Shown here: positions 1-12,600 of the stretch, one piece after another
Position numbering within the stretch: the stretch's first letter is position 1
Layout of the letters: every line of letters begins with the position of its first letter
Assembly (NCBI GenBank): GCA_914767715.1
Contig: OU612069.1
Location: 26,597,387 to 26,657,386 of the forward strand
Length of the DNA stretch: 60,000 nucleotides
Direction of reading: 5' to 3'
From: Membranipora membranacea
Lineage: Eukaryota > Bryozoa > Gymnolaemata > Cheilostomatida > Membraniporidae
Position numbers and translations under genes: made by a program
Notes under the pieces: model-generated
The model's database searches: none
What the model was told of the DNA's origin: nothing
Seen by the model: the letters and a program-made list of their open reading frames with translations, nothing else

Positions 1-2624
1 ACGTTGAAAAGTAATCACGCAATCTGAAACATTGACTTGATCTCCCCGAAAAATCTGTGTAGGGGGCCTAGAGTTGTAAGCAGATCATCAGATCTACCAA
101 GAGATATGATCGCAACCACTGTGATACAGATAACCACAGGTTGGCCAGCATGCCCTAAGACGTTAATGCCAAACCTATGTGTTGTTTGACTCTTATGACC
201 TGCACATTAGTCTATGTTCCTCAGTCTCACAGTGGTCTGGGTTCTGACTTTACTTCAGCCTCGACTTAGAGCAACAAATAACAACCACAATTCCAGATGC
301 ACCAAACTGAATAGACATTCTTTGAACTTGGAAACGAGTGTATCATGACAAGTATTTTCTATCAGACTTTCCTTACATATATTTTTAGGTTTGGTAACTC
401 TAGAGAAGCTGCAGACTCACAGTAACTCGGATATACAGAGGAAAGTCAGCAGTATTATGTGCGGACATTTCAGTGGGTACGCGTCAGCACTTATGGCATA
501 GAGATAGAGGGACATGTATATATCTGGTGTACCATCAGAGGCTAAAGAACCTTTACACATCCTAATATATGAGGAACAATTCAACTCATCGGATAATTGT
601 TTCTGTTCATTTCTGTTCATTGTTTATTTACCTACGGCCCAGCAAACGCAAAATGTTTTTAAAATGTTTTGTACCTCGTGATAATGTTGTGATTGGGCAA
701 TTGCATTCAAGAGCATACTCCCCGATATTGTTGTATGATATCGGGTTGACTGGCTGAAACGCAGCTCATTGGAGATATCATATTATTGTGTTTAAAACAT
801 CGCCTCAAAATGTTATTCTCATCACCTCACAAAATTATTTTTTGTAACATTATCAGCAAGTTTTGACATAACGCTCTAACGACAAGCTATCCAAAATGTT
901 CCCATAACTCCAATATAATATCTAGCAATATTGATATCCAGTGTCTTTGTTTTAACAATTTTATGTAACATTTCCACCTGTTGTGACATAACGTTCTAAC
1001 GAGAAGTTTTCCAAAATGCTATGATAACTCCGATATAATATCCAGCATGATTGATATGCCATGTCCTTGTTGTAACAAGGTGCGCCGACTGTTACTGTAA
1101 CATCTAGTGGAATTAACTATATGGCAATTTGACAAAAATGCTTTCATGACACTCTGTTAATGTTCTGAATGACTTCAGGGAATGACATCACTACAACTTC
1201 TTGAAGCTTATCCAGCAATAACATCATGGCAAAACAGGTGTAACATTGTTCTCTCAAAATCATTTTGTAACCTGATCAAAACAATATCAATGAATAATCA
1301 TCAGTAATTATATGATTACTGTGTCTCAGAGCTTTGCAATATTTTATCAATAGATATTACAGATAGTATATTTTATTATCTTTCATTTCATCTGTTTAGA
1401 AACATTTATTCTGACTGCAACTTGTGAGTGAATAAGTGGTTTCCACCAATTGAATAGCATATTTTTAGTTGTGGGAGGATTTTAGGCTAATGAGGCTTGG
1501 GTCAACGTCCGGTTGAGTGTGGTTTACAGGATTGAACAACTTTTTGTTAAAGGTTGATAGTCATGCTGCGGCCCATCATGCTGGGCTTTGACGATTGGCT
1601 GTATTTTGCTGCAAGGCACGCAGCTTAGTTTAACGAGGTTTTATGTTTGTGTTGCGAGTTCATATCATGTTCACCGTCTACCATTTATGTCCACAAGCAG
1701 TGCGAATAAGAACCACCATACCAGTTCTAATTTGTTCTGAAAAATTGACATTTCTAACCCTCATTTTATGCGTATGTCACATGGGCTTATGCAAAATTAA
1801 CATCTGATGATGAATTGGGAGTTGTTCTCTCATGAACCATAATGTCATTGGGACTGCATTACGTTTATCATCTAAGCATAACCCAGGAATTATACACAGA
1901 TGCTACAATTCCGTACGCGAACTGGTTGGACCACATGCCATCGGAATTTTAACTTCATGTAGGAAGATCATGTACAATAATATTAGCTGCTTTAATTGGA
2001 AGACAGGAATCATACAATATGACCTTTTGTTGACTATGCAGGAATGTGCACAGCAGCGTATCAAGTTTGAGAACTACCGCTATTTCTGTTTCAAGGTTTA
2101 AAATCTGATGTCACAAAGACAATCAGCCATACATTTAATAACACAAAATTACACCCCGTACACGTGGGCACAGCAACTGCCCTATATTTAACAAATTGCT
2201 CTGCTTGCTTCAACATAAATAACTGTAGAATAGAAATCCTTGAATTGTAAACTATTGTAAACAATTTTATGCACACGCTTAACAAAGAGTTGCTCCCACT
2301 TGCATAAAAAATCACATTGTTCGAATAAATTCCTAAGGTTCAAGGATTCCACACCATGCAATAATTGTTCATCACCTGAGGGATTGCTCATTGGGCACTA
2401 TTGAATTACTTTTAGGGCCTGGTGTTGTCTGAATAAGTGGAAATTATATAAAAAAAAAGCGATGCTCGAAGCTTTTCTTGATCTATTGTGAGGAGAAAAC
2501 TCTGAGAAGGGCACAATCGGATCGTTAATCCTGATTGACCACTATGGCTAGATTTGACCTGAAGGCAGTCAGGGTAGAAATAGTTTGCAGGCAAACCAAC
2601 AATAAACAATAGTGATCACTACAT
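1..2624. other. AT-rich stretch without a recognised gene
   Basis: I see no exon chain, RNA gene or transposon protein here. Open frames are short and have no recognisable motif. The only internal structure I can support is the degenerate tandem duplication at 861-1100, listed separately. The stretch is probably intergenic or intronic. Confidence 0.5.
861..1100. repeat. Two-copy degenerate tandem repeat, period about 120 bp
   Basis: The block starting at 861 (TTTTGACATAACGCTCTAAC) is repeated from 981 (TTGTGACATAACGTTCTAAC) with the same internal order of words: CCAAAATG, then ATAACTCC, then ATATAATAT. The offset is 120 bp. The copies differ at many positions, so the duplication is old. It has no coding potential. 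It could be a fragment of a satellite or of a repeated transposon tail. Confidence 0.6.
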
Positions 2625-3213
2625 CATAGGTGCCCAAACTTGTCCTACCATGGGTCATATTCGCAGTTTAGAAAATGTCCGTGGGCCAAGAGTAGTTATG
2701 CTTGGTGATTATTGATAGTCGCTAGGAGGCCCCATAACAAATATTTTGCTTCATAATTTTGAACATTGCATGAGGAAATAATTTTTGGGGCTGGTGAACT
2801 GACTAATCCAAATAATCACATGTCCTGGTTGAGGATTTTTCAAAACTGATTCCATTCGGAAAATTAGCAAATTAGCGAATAAGAGGGCGGCTTTTAAAAA
2901 CGGGAGAATCACAACCATTCAGGGGCGTATTGTAATTATTTTTGATGAAGAGACCTAATTCAACAAGTGGGAATTTTTTTGGTGTCCTTTTCTTGCAGAC
3001 TGATGTTCTCTAGTTCTGTTCTCTATTCAATTGTAGGCCAATCCATGTAAGTTTTTTCAGAAAACAGACCATGTTGCCTGTATGAGTTATCAGGACATTT
3101 GCGCCCCGCATGAATTATCGCCGTTTGTAGAGTGTCACGATGGCAATTGAGCCACTTAAATTTGCTAGTTGTGGGCCACATTTGGCCCATGGGCCCCAAT
3201 TTGGACACCCTTG
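2625..3213. mobile_element. Non-autonomous hAT-type element (MITE), 589 bp
   Basis: The ends are imperfect inverted repeats: the left begins CATAGGTGCCCAAACTT and the right, read inward on the other strand, begins CAAGGGTGTCCAAATTG. The element is flanked on both sides by the same 8-bp word CACTACAT (2617-2624 and 3214-3221). An 8-bp target duplication with CA-GGGTGTCCAAA-like ends is the usual signature of the hAT superfamily. There is no transposase frame inside, so it must have moved with enzyme supplied in trans. The intact duplication argues that the boundaries are correct. Confidence 0.82.
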
Positions 3214-3221
3214 CACTACAT

Positions 3222-4700
3222 AGTAATGGTTTGAAGTTAAAATCTGGTTTTCAGTCTTCCTAAAATTTAAACGAATTATAAAGTACATTTAGTACAAAAA
3301 TCATCACATTTACATGTTCACTTTGAAATCTCAGCAAACAACAATTCAACTTTGAGACATGCATAATGATTGATAGGGTTTGCTCCTCACACTTACGTAG
3401 AAATTAATTAATCAAGGGTAAGTCCAACAAAAGAACTTTGCTGGCGAAGTGTTGGAGGATAAACACCATCAATCAATCAAGCAATTTATCAGTTCACGAT
3501 GTATTACAAGTGTATCCCTAAAACTTCCGCCTCCAGTACAATTCAGCAATCTAGACAACAAATTAGTTATTTTGGTATCACATTTATACGTGGCTGTCTG
3601 CGCTGAAGGTAAAAAGCTCACATTTAAATTTCTTATCATACAATCAAGGTGCTTGTCAATTAGATCAGGAATAATTCTGCCTGGTATCATACCTAATAAC
3701 CTAAAGCATGACATAAGTATTCCAGATGACAGCACCTTAAAGTGGCATACAACCCTGGCACCACTAGATATAAATCCACTTGCAATTTGCCTTCACAGAT
3801 TGGGAACATACTCAACAATGAAAATCCTGGGTATAAGCGCTGGCTCTGCACCACAGGGCAGGCAGCAGCCCCTAAATCCCAATGGCTGCAAAAACTGAAT
3901 TAAATTGGGAAGCTATGTTTTGTTTATAATCTCATAGAAAAGCGTAATTTTTTTTCTATTGAAGGCGAAAACATTGTTTTTTATAGATGATTTTTCAATT
4001 GACATGACTGTTTATGTATTAAGATTAAAACAAACAAAAGATAACTGCATTAATTATAGAAACAAATACTTTTCTACATCAACTTTTACCAGCAATATAT
4101 TTATTTCGAGAGTATTAACACTTGGCCAATCATATTGGGTATGCCTGTTACTGAAACAAAATGGTGGATGAGAGTTTGCAATTTAAACAATTAAAATTTT
4201 CTAATTTAATATTTTTTATAACATGCAAATTTAGAAGTAGTACAACATTACGCTTCAAATATCAAAATATAACTTTTGTGGTTGTTTGCTACTTTAATCG
4301 GCCGCCTGTATATCAACGATGTGTTTTTTCTGAGGGAGATCAATTAAATTAGCTTGAGCAGACACAGCTGAATTTTATTGTGAAAAAAACTACGGAGCTT
4401 AGCTGACTTTGAACAAGAGAAAATCACAGATGAGTATGGGCTAATAAATTCTGTGTTAATTTGGCCTCAGTTCAATCTGTGCTAAATAAGGGACAGTTTG
4501 TTGACACCCTCTGATTATTATGATTATAACACTGGGCTAATACAATTCACTGCTAAGCTTCTGATCCCACTGTTGAATAGAGTTGATGATTGACTGCCCA
4601 TTCATACAGTTATAAAATTGTCAATGTAAATAAACATACATCATCTAGTATTGTCATTTACATGAAATAGGCCTATATTATGTAACTTTGGGGTGTGGCG
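3222..4700. other. No recognised gene; one ambiguous two-strand open stretch
   Basis: Between 3449 and 3898 both strands are open for 90-150 codons. Neither translation shows a motif I know. The minus-strand reading (3735 down to 3469) has a more protein-like composition, with hydrophobic and charged residues alternating. The rest of the interval is AT-rich and featureless. I make no function call. Confidence 0.35.
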
Positions 4701-4737
4701 GTATACTATAGAACATTCCTGTCGCTCTGTTCCACTG

Positions 4738-4756
4738 GTCACGCCTGCGGCGTAAC
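4738..4756. repeat. Small GC-rich hairpin core, copy 1
   Basis: The word GTCACGCCTGCGGCGTAAC folds on itself, and it is followed about 40 bp later by a GCATGCAGGCAAATGGACCAAA-type flank. The same arrangement recurs at 23449-23466, where the core is a perfect 18-bp palindrome. This suggests two copies of one short foldback element rather than a regulatory site. Confidence 0.5.
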
Positions 4757-4829
4757 CAGTTGATCAGGAGCGACTCAGCATGCAGGCAAATGGACCAAAC
4801 TTGGTCTAGTATACTAGGACGTGGCCCTT

Positions 4830-6684
4830 ATATTTTAATTAAGAGGTAACATGAGTGAATATAATTAGGCTGAGTATTATGTTACCTCAAGGTCAGATTA
4901 TCAAACCATTACTGGCTAGGTTTCATCTGGCTGAAAAGTGTGATGGCAGTCATAAGATCAAAGTGATAAACATCATGAAATTCCTTTGCCTTGATAATGA
5001 TCAATCAATCACATGCAGGTGTGGTGTAAGACTACCTGTCATACATGACAAGTTGGCAGACCCAGAAATCAGGAGGTCTCCAAGGACGAACTATAAACCC
5101 GGACTACCACTCTGCGTCCAAGAGTGTGGATGCAATTTAGGCCTAGTGTATAATATTTCCAAGCCAAAACTTGACTGTAAATTTTATTAACTGCATAATT
5201 TTACCTCATTATGTGGATGAAATTGTCTTGATTTAACCAACTTGGGAGGAGCAGCCTTAACAACACTGGTAGGTAAGGCTCGAATATTGAATAGCCGCTT
5301 ACAATACGTAGTGTTTATAAGCAAATACATAGGTAAGTGTACTGTGATGGTAGGAGAACACAGTAACTCTTGCAAAGGGTAGCTTCAAAAACTTTCTGAG
5401 TAAAGGAAGCTGAAAAAGGGAGGAGAAAGGGAGATAGGGAGAGGATGGGAATTACCCCTAAAAACTGGGAGCCTCCCTACCAAAAAGGGAGACTTGTCAG
5501 GTATGCTACCTGCATGTGATCACAGAGTAAGGATATATATATATATATATATATCCTTACTCTGTGATGTGATCATAATGCTGTTGACCGTAGTAATAAT
5601 TTTTTCTAAGTTTGCATTTGACATGATCTGGCAACTGTCACTGCGGGAGGTTAATCTTCGACTATGTTGTCCTTTTCATGAACTCAGGGACTGTGGAAAT
5701 AGTGTACAAATCCTCTGTCTGTTTAGACAGAATAATTACGGAATGCACTTTCTATTGAATAAGTCAGAGTCAGTGTCAATCCTCTGGCATCCTGTGACAT
5801 CATGCATCTAACCCTAGCATAAAACATCTTGCTAAGATTTTACAGTATTTTCCGACTGTTCAGATGTTTTACCCAATCGCGGGCACTTGGTGTCATGGTG
5901 TCAGGTAATCAACACACAGTGTCTTTCTGTGATTTGGTTCCGCTTTTTCGATGTTTGCCAGATTATAGGCAGTACCTAACTACTTGCATGACCAAGCATG
6001 TCAAAGCATGATTTCCAAGCAATAGCATAATACTAATTAAATAGTACATCTCCAAACAAGCTTTGATCTTTTGAGTGAATAATTTGGCCATTAATTTGAC
6101 ACTTGTTACCTGGTTATTTCGGATAGTTTTATATTCCATTTTTAAACGTTTGCAGGGAAATAAGTATACGAGTCATCATTCTGTCTAATTTACCCAGTCT
6201 CCCGATCTTATTTAAATTTTGTGCGAAATATATAATTTAATCAGTTAAATATTTATGATCTGTGTCTGACACAATTAGGCTATTGATAATCTCATGCAGT
6301 TATAGCAATTCTACCCCATATCATTCCTATGCACACATGGTTGGAGCCACCAAAACTCGTTTGTTGTACTAAGGTACACAAAGAGACAACATCTTCATGT
6401 GTTGACTTTCTATTCATGATGAACACAGACAACAGTTTCATACACCCACATGAAAAAATCACAGGGTTATGTGAAATAGAGCTTATTTCAAGAATTGTGT
6501 TGTTACAATATGTGGTCAAAACATTTTATAATTGACCACTATTGATAAGCACCCTTGAGACTTGTAAAGCACAGCCAGCCGAATAATTGTAGCTGGCATC
6601 AACCACTTGTGCCATCATAGGATACCTCATTCAATTGAAATCTAATCTGAAAACAGCATCAGTCTCTCAAACTAGTACAGCAAA
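4830..6684. other. Upstream region of the DUF4806-type gene, no exon recognised
   Basis: Apart from the palindrome at 5519-5568 I see no supported feature. A 111-codon open frame at 4855-5190 contains several cysteines but matches no family I recognise and has no clear splice context. The promoter of the gene that starts at 6685 should lie at the right end, but I see no decisive core promoter element. Confidence 0.4.
5519..5568. repeat. Perfect 50-bp palindrome with an AT-repeat centre
   Basis: The left half (5519-5543) starts ATCACAGAGTAAGGAT and runs into alternating AT. The right half (5544-5568) is its exact reverse complement, ending ATCCTTACTCTGTGAT. All 25 pairs match. Such a sequence can extrude a cruciform and is mutation-prone, so perfect symmetry suggests it is recent or maintained by gene conversion of the arms. 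Confidence 0.85.
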
Positions 6685-9600
6685 ATGGCTCCAAAAGCAC
6701 CATTGTATTACATTGTCAGCTCCATTGGAAGAGAGGAAGTGAGCATTGTTAGCAGTAAATGGCTCAAAAAGTCAACTTTATTAAAGGAAAAGGACAAGCT
6801 AAAACACTCAGTTGTGGTGAGTCATAAATTTTCTTAGCAAAACACTTTTTTTTAAATTTCCAATATTCAAATATGCAGTTTTATTTTAATGATTTCAAAT
6901 CTATTTTTTAAGATTTATCAAGTTGGTTCATTTGAAAAGAGTGCCATATGGTTGAAATGCCCAAAATACTGATTTTGGTATACATTGGTGTTTAGCAGCG
7001 CCAACATGGATTGACAAGACAAAGCCTCGCAAGTGCCTATGCCTTACTGATCTGTGGATATTCCAAATGTTATCTTGGCTTCCTTTCTTGACTAGTGTAA
7101 CAACTGCTCTGATTATTTTTTCCAGAAATGCTATTGGCCACCACCCACCACAAACGGAAAAAGCCTCAGGAAGGAGCATGGATTTCCAGATATTGGCAAT
7201 TGGAAGTTGTATGACGCGAAGATATTGCAGCTCACAGGTAATGAGACAAAGCTAACATTGTCTACGGCTTTGGTTTCAATAATTTATCATGATTGCTATA
7301 GGAAAGTACTATATTACGCCGATAAATACTTGTGGGATATCCCATTCACTTGTTATTATCGGCTGTGGAATCTTTTAATCTTTGAGGGTGGTTATAGCGG
7401 AGATTATAGCCCAAAAAATAATTTCTAAAATGAGAGATTTTCAAAAATGAGCACAGCTGATACATATATCCTCAGTAACAGGATGGGACTCGGAGTTGCA
7501 ACCTCAGTCAATTCATATGTATTTGAGCGCTGCACACATAACATGACCACCGCATGCACAATAGAGCCAAACTTAGGTTCAATCTACAAAAGTTTGCAGT
7601 ATAAAGCAAGGTCGTGTTGCAAACATATGCCAGCATCCCTCTAACTAAAATGTTACGCATTTTCTTTCCAGAGGACCACGAAAAGGCCAAGGTGTATGAG
7701 TCGCAAGCAAGAAAGAAGGATGATATCTCTACTGGTTAGTTAAACTTTACATAAAAATATAAATAAATATAACTGATGTCCCGAGCAATGTGGTTGCTGT
7801 TAGGTTGGAGGTAATGGTTCGGTTTAAAGGCTGTCCTTTCCTATGTCTGAACACTTAATTGGAATGCCTCAGAAACATGCATAGGTGGTTCAATATATCA
7901 GTGCACTCTTTAAAACATGTTCATTGCAGTAAGATGAAGTTGGATTGAACCTATAGCAGGACAATTTAAAAAAGAATACAGATAAGCTTAAGATTTTTGA
8001 AAACTTATCATCTGAAATGCTTTTCACATAATTTGGTCAAATATTTGAATAAATTCCAACCAATAGATTGGCCGAGGTCACTGTAGAGTAATCAATTTTG
8101 TTGCTGATGATAAATGTGACCAACTTGATCCGAATAGATACGGTAATTTCCGGACTACAATAGCTCAGTCAAGTTTGCTAGGCGGATATTTATCATTCTT
8201 TTGATAAAATTTATCATTCTTTTGATAAGTTTGCTAGACGGATGATTGTTGAATTCTTGAAGCGCAAGGCTGAAAAAATCTGAGCTCCAGAAAAATTGAC
8301 AATAAATCTGGGTAATTTTCACCCAAAATGAACAAAGGCAAGAAGAGAAAACTCATTTCCAGTAATGATCCTGATGAGGATGATGCTGAGGATAATATCT
8401 TCACCTATTCGCACAACAAGTTGAAGGCATTACAAAAGAAAATCGACTCTACTACCACTGATGAGTCTATCACCACAAAAGGTAATCCGGGAAACATCCA
8501 AATTGTCGTTGACTGCAGCACAGCTGTTTTTGAGCTTGTCAGATCTATATTTCAAACATCAATTCAGGAGCAATATCTTTATGTAACTAGGAAAATGAAT
8601 AAAGATAAGGACAAAAACACAACAGCCACAATATTCACCGTTAAAAACAAGAAGAAATCGGATAGACGCCTTTATACTGCAAACTTTTACCATACCACCT
8701 CTAGAATACTGGTGAATGCTATCAAAGATGTGGATGTGTTTATAAGTCACTACTCTAAGCTGGTAGGTGAATTACAGCCAGAAACAATTGCCAATTTAAA
8801 CGAGAAAGTCCGTTCCTCATGCTCAAATGCAATGGAATCGCTACAAAGTAAACAAACCAATGCCAACAGCAGCACAACTCAACAACAAAGCACACAAGGT
8901 GCTCTAGGGGGATCTACAGTTTCACTGCCAGAGTCTTCTCAGTGTTCCCTGTCAGAGACAATGGAGACTTCTGCTCCATTCGTCAACAGCGCTCCCAGTC
9001 ATTCCAGGGACAGAGATTTTGGGGAGAGTCCCGGATGTGCGTCATGCAGAACTCTACATGGCGTGCTTTCTATTATGATGGAGAAGATGGACAGCATGCA
9101 GGAGAAGATGGACAGCAGGTTAAATTGGATAAAATTACTAGTGCTTTTTCTGAGAGCCCTAGTACAAAGGAATGTCCATCAAATTCCAAAAATACCGTAC
9201 AACAAACATATCTTCCAACTCAAACTCTTAACACCACACAACAATGGTCATCAGTTGCAAGCAGCAGTAGACAACTCCACAGAAATATTCCTTGATCAAC
9301 AACACATCAAAACACACCAACACCAAGTTCACCGGCAACTACATCCAACACACCAGATCACATGCCATCTATTACAAAAACAGCTCGTCCAAACAACTTC
9401 AACCCCAAGCACTGCATCGTAATAAGTATCAACAAGTCATCAAAAACCTACCAAAACTATAATCAAGACAACATCAGACGTGAGATTAACCGTGAATTCG
9501 GCCCAACAATCATAGAAAACATAACGACCTACAATTTCAAGACAGAATCTCCAAAAATTATGCTGCACCTTCGCGATGAAAAGACAGTGACCAAGTTGAT

Positions 9601-12600
9601 AAACACTTGGAATAAATTACTATTTGAAAATTCGCAAGTAAGAAAGACAATCAATCCAGAGTCAGCAAAAGTCAACACTGGTATGCTGAGAGGCATTCCT
9701 ATCGATGCTGATGATGAACTTGTAATAAAAGAGATATCACAGAATTTCCCCAACTCTTCAGCTATAAGGATTTACAAAGGGGAAAAGAAAATGCGCATCT
9801 TTAAAGTAAAGTTTGACACTCAGGACCAATACAACAAGGTCCTCAGTCAAGGTATGATTTTAGACTCACTTAAACTTAAATGCCATTTTGAAAAACTTCT
9901 ATGATGGCAATGAATTTTCATAGCGCATATCTTAATATCCGTGGATTGGCAAGCAAACTGGGAGAGGTTCGTTTAATTCTTAGTGATCACAAATTTAGTA
10001 TACTGTGTTTGGCTGAAACATTTTTGAATGAAAATGATGACAGCTGCCTATATGAGGTACCAGTATATACGATGATAAGAAGGGATAGGCTCTGTAACAA
10101 TGGTGGGGGATTACTCTGCTATGTCCATGATTCACTGGTCATTGAACATCTGGAAAATTTAGATCTTTACATGGATGAGAGTATAACAGTCAAGGTCAGA
10201 CCCAGAAGCCAAAAGAGAATTTTGGTCACATACTTATATAGACCTCCCCAATCAAAAGCATCATGGAACACAGACTTTTCAGAGTTTGTCGAGCGTTGTT
10301 ATGGTTTGAACGATGAAATTATAATATTTGGTGATTTCAATATTGATTTGCTGAATCCAACTTCGAAAAACAGGTGGTTAGATAATGTTACCTCTCCACT
10401 ACTGTTGAATCAACTTATATCTGAACCCACTTGCATAACTAATTCATCAAGGAAACTAATTGACCACATCTATTCAAGTAAAAGTGACAATATTGCTAAA
10501 TCTGGTGTCATCAAATATTCACTGAGTGATCATTTCATGATAGTAGCTTCAAGAGAGATTGATAGAAATGTTAAAATATCTAAACAAAGATGTAAGGTAA
10601 CATTTTTGGATTATTCATTTGCAACACCTGAAAACATTTTTAACACATTCTCAAGGGAAAATTTTGGTTACGTACTGTATGAAAGATCAATAGACTCAAT
10701 GTTTGAGAAGTTCTATAGCCATTTGAATCATCTTATATCAAAACTCGTGTTTGAGAAGACTCGTTTTGTAAGAACGCATAATCTTCCAAAATGGTTGGAT
10801 GATGAGGTAAAAATGAACATCAAAATCAGAGATCAACTCAAACAAAACGGTGATTGGGAAGGATATAAAAAACAGCGAAATTATTTCACTAATATGATCA
10901 GACAAAAGAAGAAAAGAGCTATTTCTAATACTATAAAAGAGTCTAAAGGTAATACAAAACCTGTTTGGGATGTATTAAAGAATAAAAAGAAGGAGACTTT
11001 CCCTGCGACAAATTTGAGTGCAGATCAATTTAACAGCCATTTCACATCCATTGCAAAATCAATCACAAAGAACCTTGTTGTAACAGATGAGATGACATTT
11101 CCCGTATCCAAACATAATTTGACAGACATACCACAATTCACCCCTTTCACATGTACAAGAATATTGTTCCACATTCCTGATAGTAAAAGTACAGGACCTG
11201 ACAGAATTACAGTGAAGATGTTGAAGCTTGTTTGGCCTTATATTGTGGATATTGTCACCAATATGTTTAACAGGGTTTTAAGCAAAGGACAGTTCCCTTC
11301 AACATGGAAACTAGCTCGAGTTTCACCAATACATAAATCTGGGGATATAAATAACCCAATAAATTATAGGCCAATTTCAGTCTTGCCTGTTCTTTCAAAA
11401 ATATTTGAGAAACACATAAATCACCATCTGCAAGAATATCTCACTAAGAACAAAATCATCCATGAGCTTCAATGTGGATTTAGAAAAGGCAATTCTTGTT
11501 CAGACAGTTTATTTAAAATTATTTCAGACTCTTTGGTGGAGAAAATTAATGGAAATGTTATGACATTACTTTTTCTGGATTTTAAAAAGGCATTTGACTG
11601 TGTATCCCATATTTTACTACACAATAAGTTGAAGGCTTGTGGCATCGGAGGAAATATGTTAAAACTTCTTGACACCTTTCTAACAGACAGAAGGCAGTTT
11701 GTTAAACTCAATAATATTGAATCTTGTAGATTGCCTATCACAATAGGGGTCCCTCAAGGTTCAATCCTAGCACCAACTTTGTTTCTCATCTTCATAAATG
11801 ATTTATTAACTTCATCAAAATCAGACTCATCATCATATGCATATGCTGATGATACAGTGTTCCTGTCATCTAATAAAAACCTTCAGCAACTAAAGGCAAA
11901 GGCATCTGAAGATTTAAGTGGCATTTTCGATTGGTGCAATTGTAACCGGATGGTTATAAATGTTCAGAAATCTCATTACATGCTACTTAATATCTCAGAT
12001 CCGCTTTATGACCTGGAACTGTACATAGGGCATGAAAAACTAAACAGACAGAGAACTACAAGGCTTCTGGGTTTTGTGTTGAATGACGTGCTTTCATGGC
12101 AGGATCATCTAGAGTATGTATATAAAAAGGTACAACGGAATGTTTACCTACTTCAAAATCTGAGATACTTCTTGGATATAGCAAGTGCCCGGACATTTTA
12201 CTTCCAGTTTATCTATTGTCACCTTATATATGGTATCCATATCATTGGCAATTTGTCCTGCAATAATGCCCTCAATAGATTATTTTTGTTGCAAAAACGG
12301 GCTTTACGCATTAACGCCAATGTGCATTACATCCCGTATTATCTCATTTCAACCGAATCCATTACACAATCATTACAACTCCTACCTCTTCCTAAGCTTG
12401 TTTGTTATTTCACTTCACGTTTTGCGCATAAGATAAACAATTTTTTAACACCTCCATTTATATATAGAGGATTTAAAAACACTACCAAGTTCAATTTTCG
12501 TGATAAACATTTACTTTTATATCATACAGACAATCTAAGATACAAAGTTTCTGCTACATACAATTCTTTACCGTTACATTTGAGATCTAAAGAGAAGTTC

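Noticed and set aside
3449-3898. 149-codon open frame on + as a gene
   Set aside because: No motif and no splice or start context; the opposite strand is open too. It is left as an unexplained stretch.
4855-5190. 111-codon open frame with several cysteines
   Set aside because: No recognisable domain, and the cysteine spacing fits no zinc-finger type I know.
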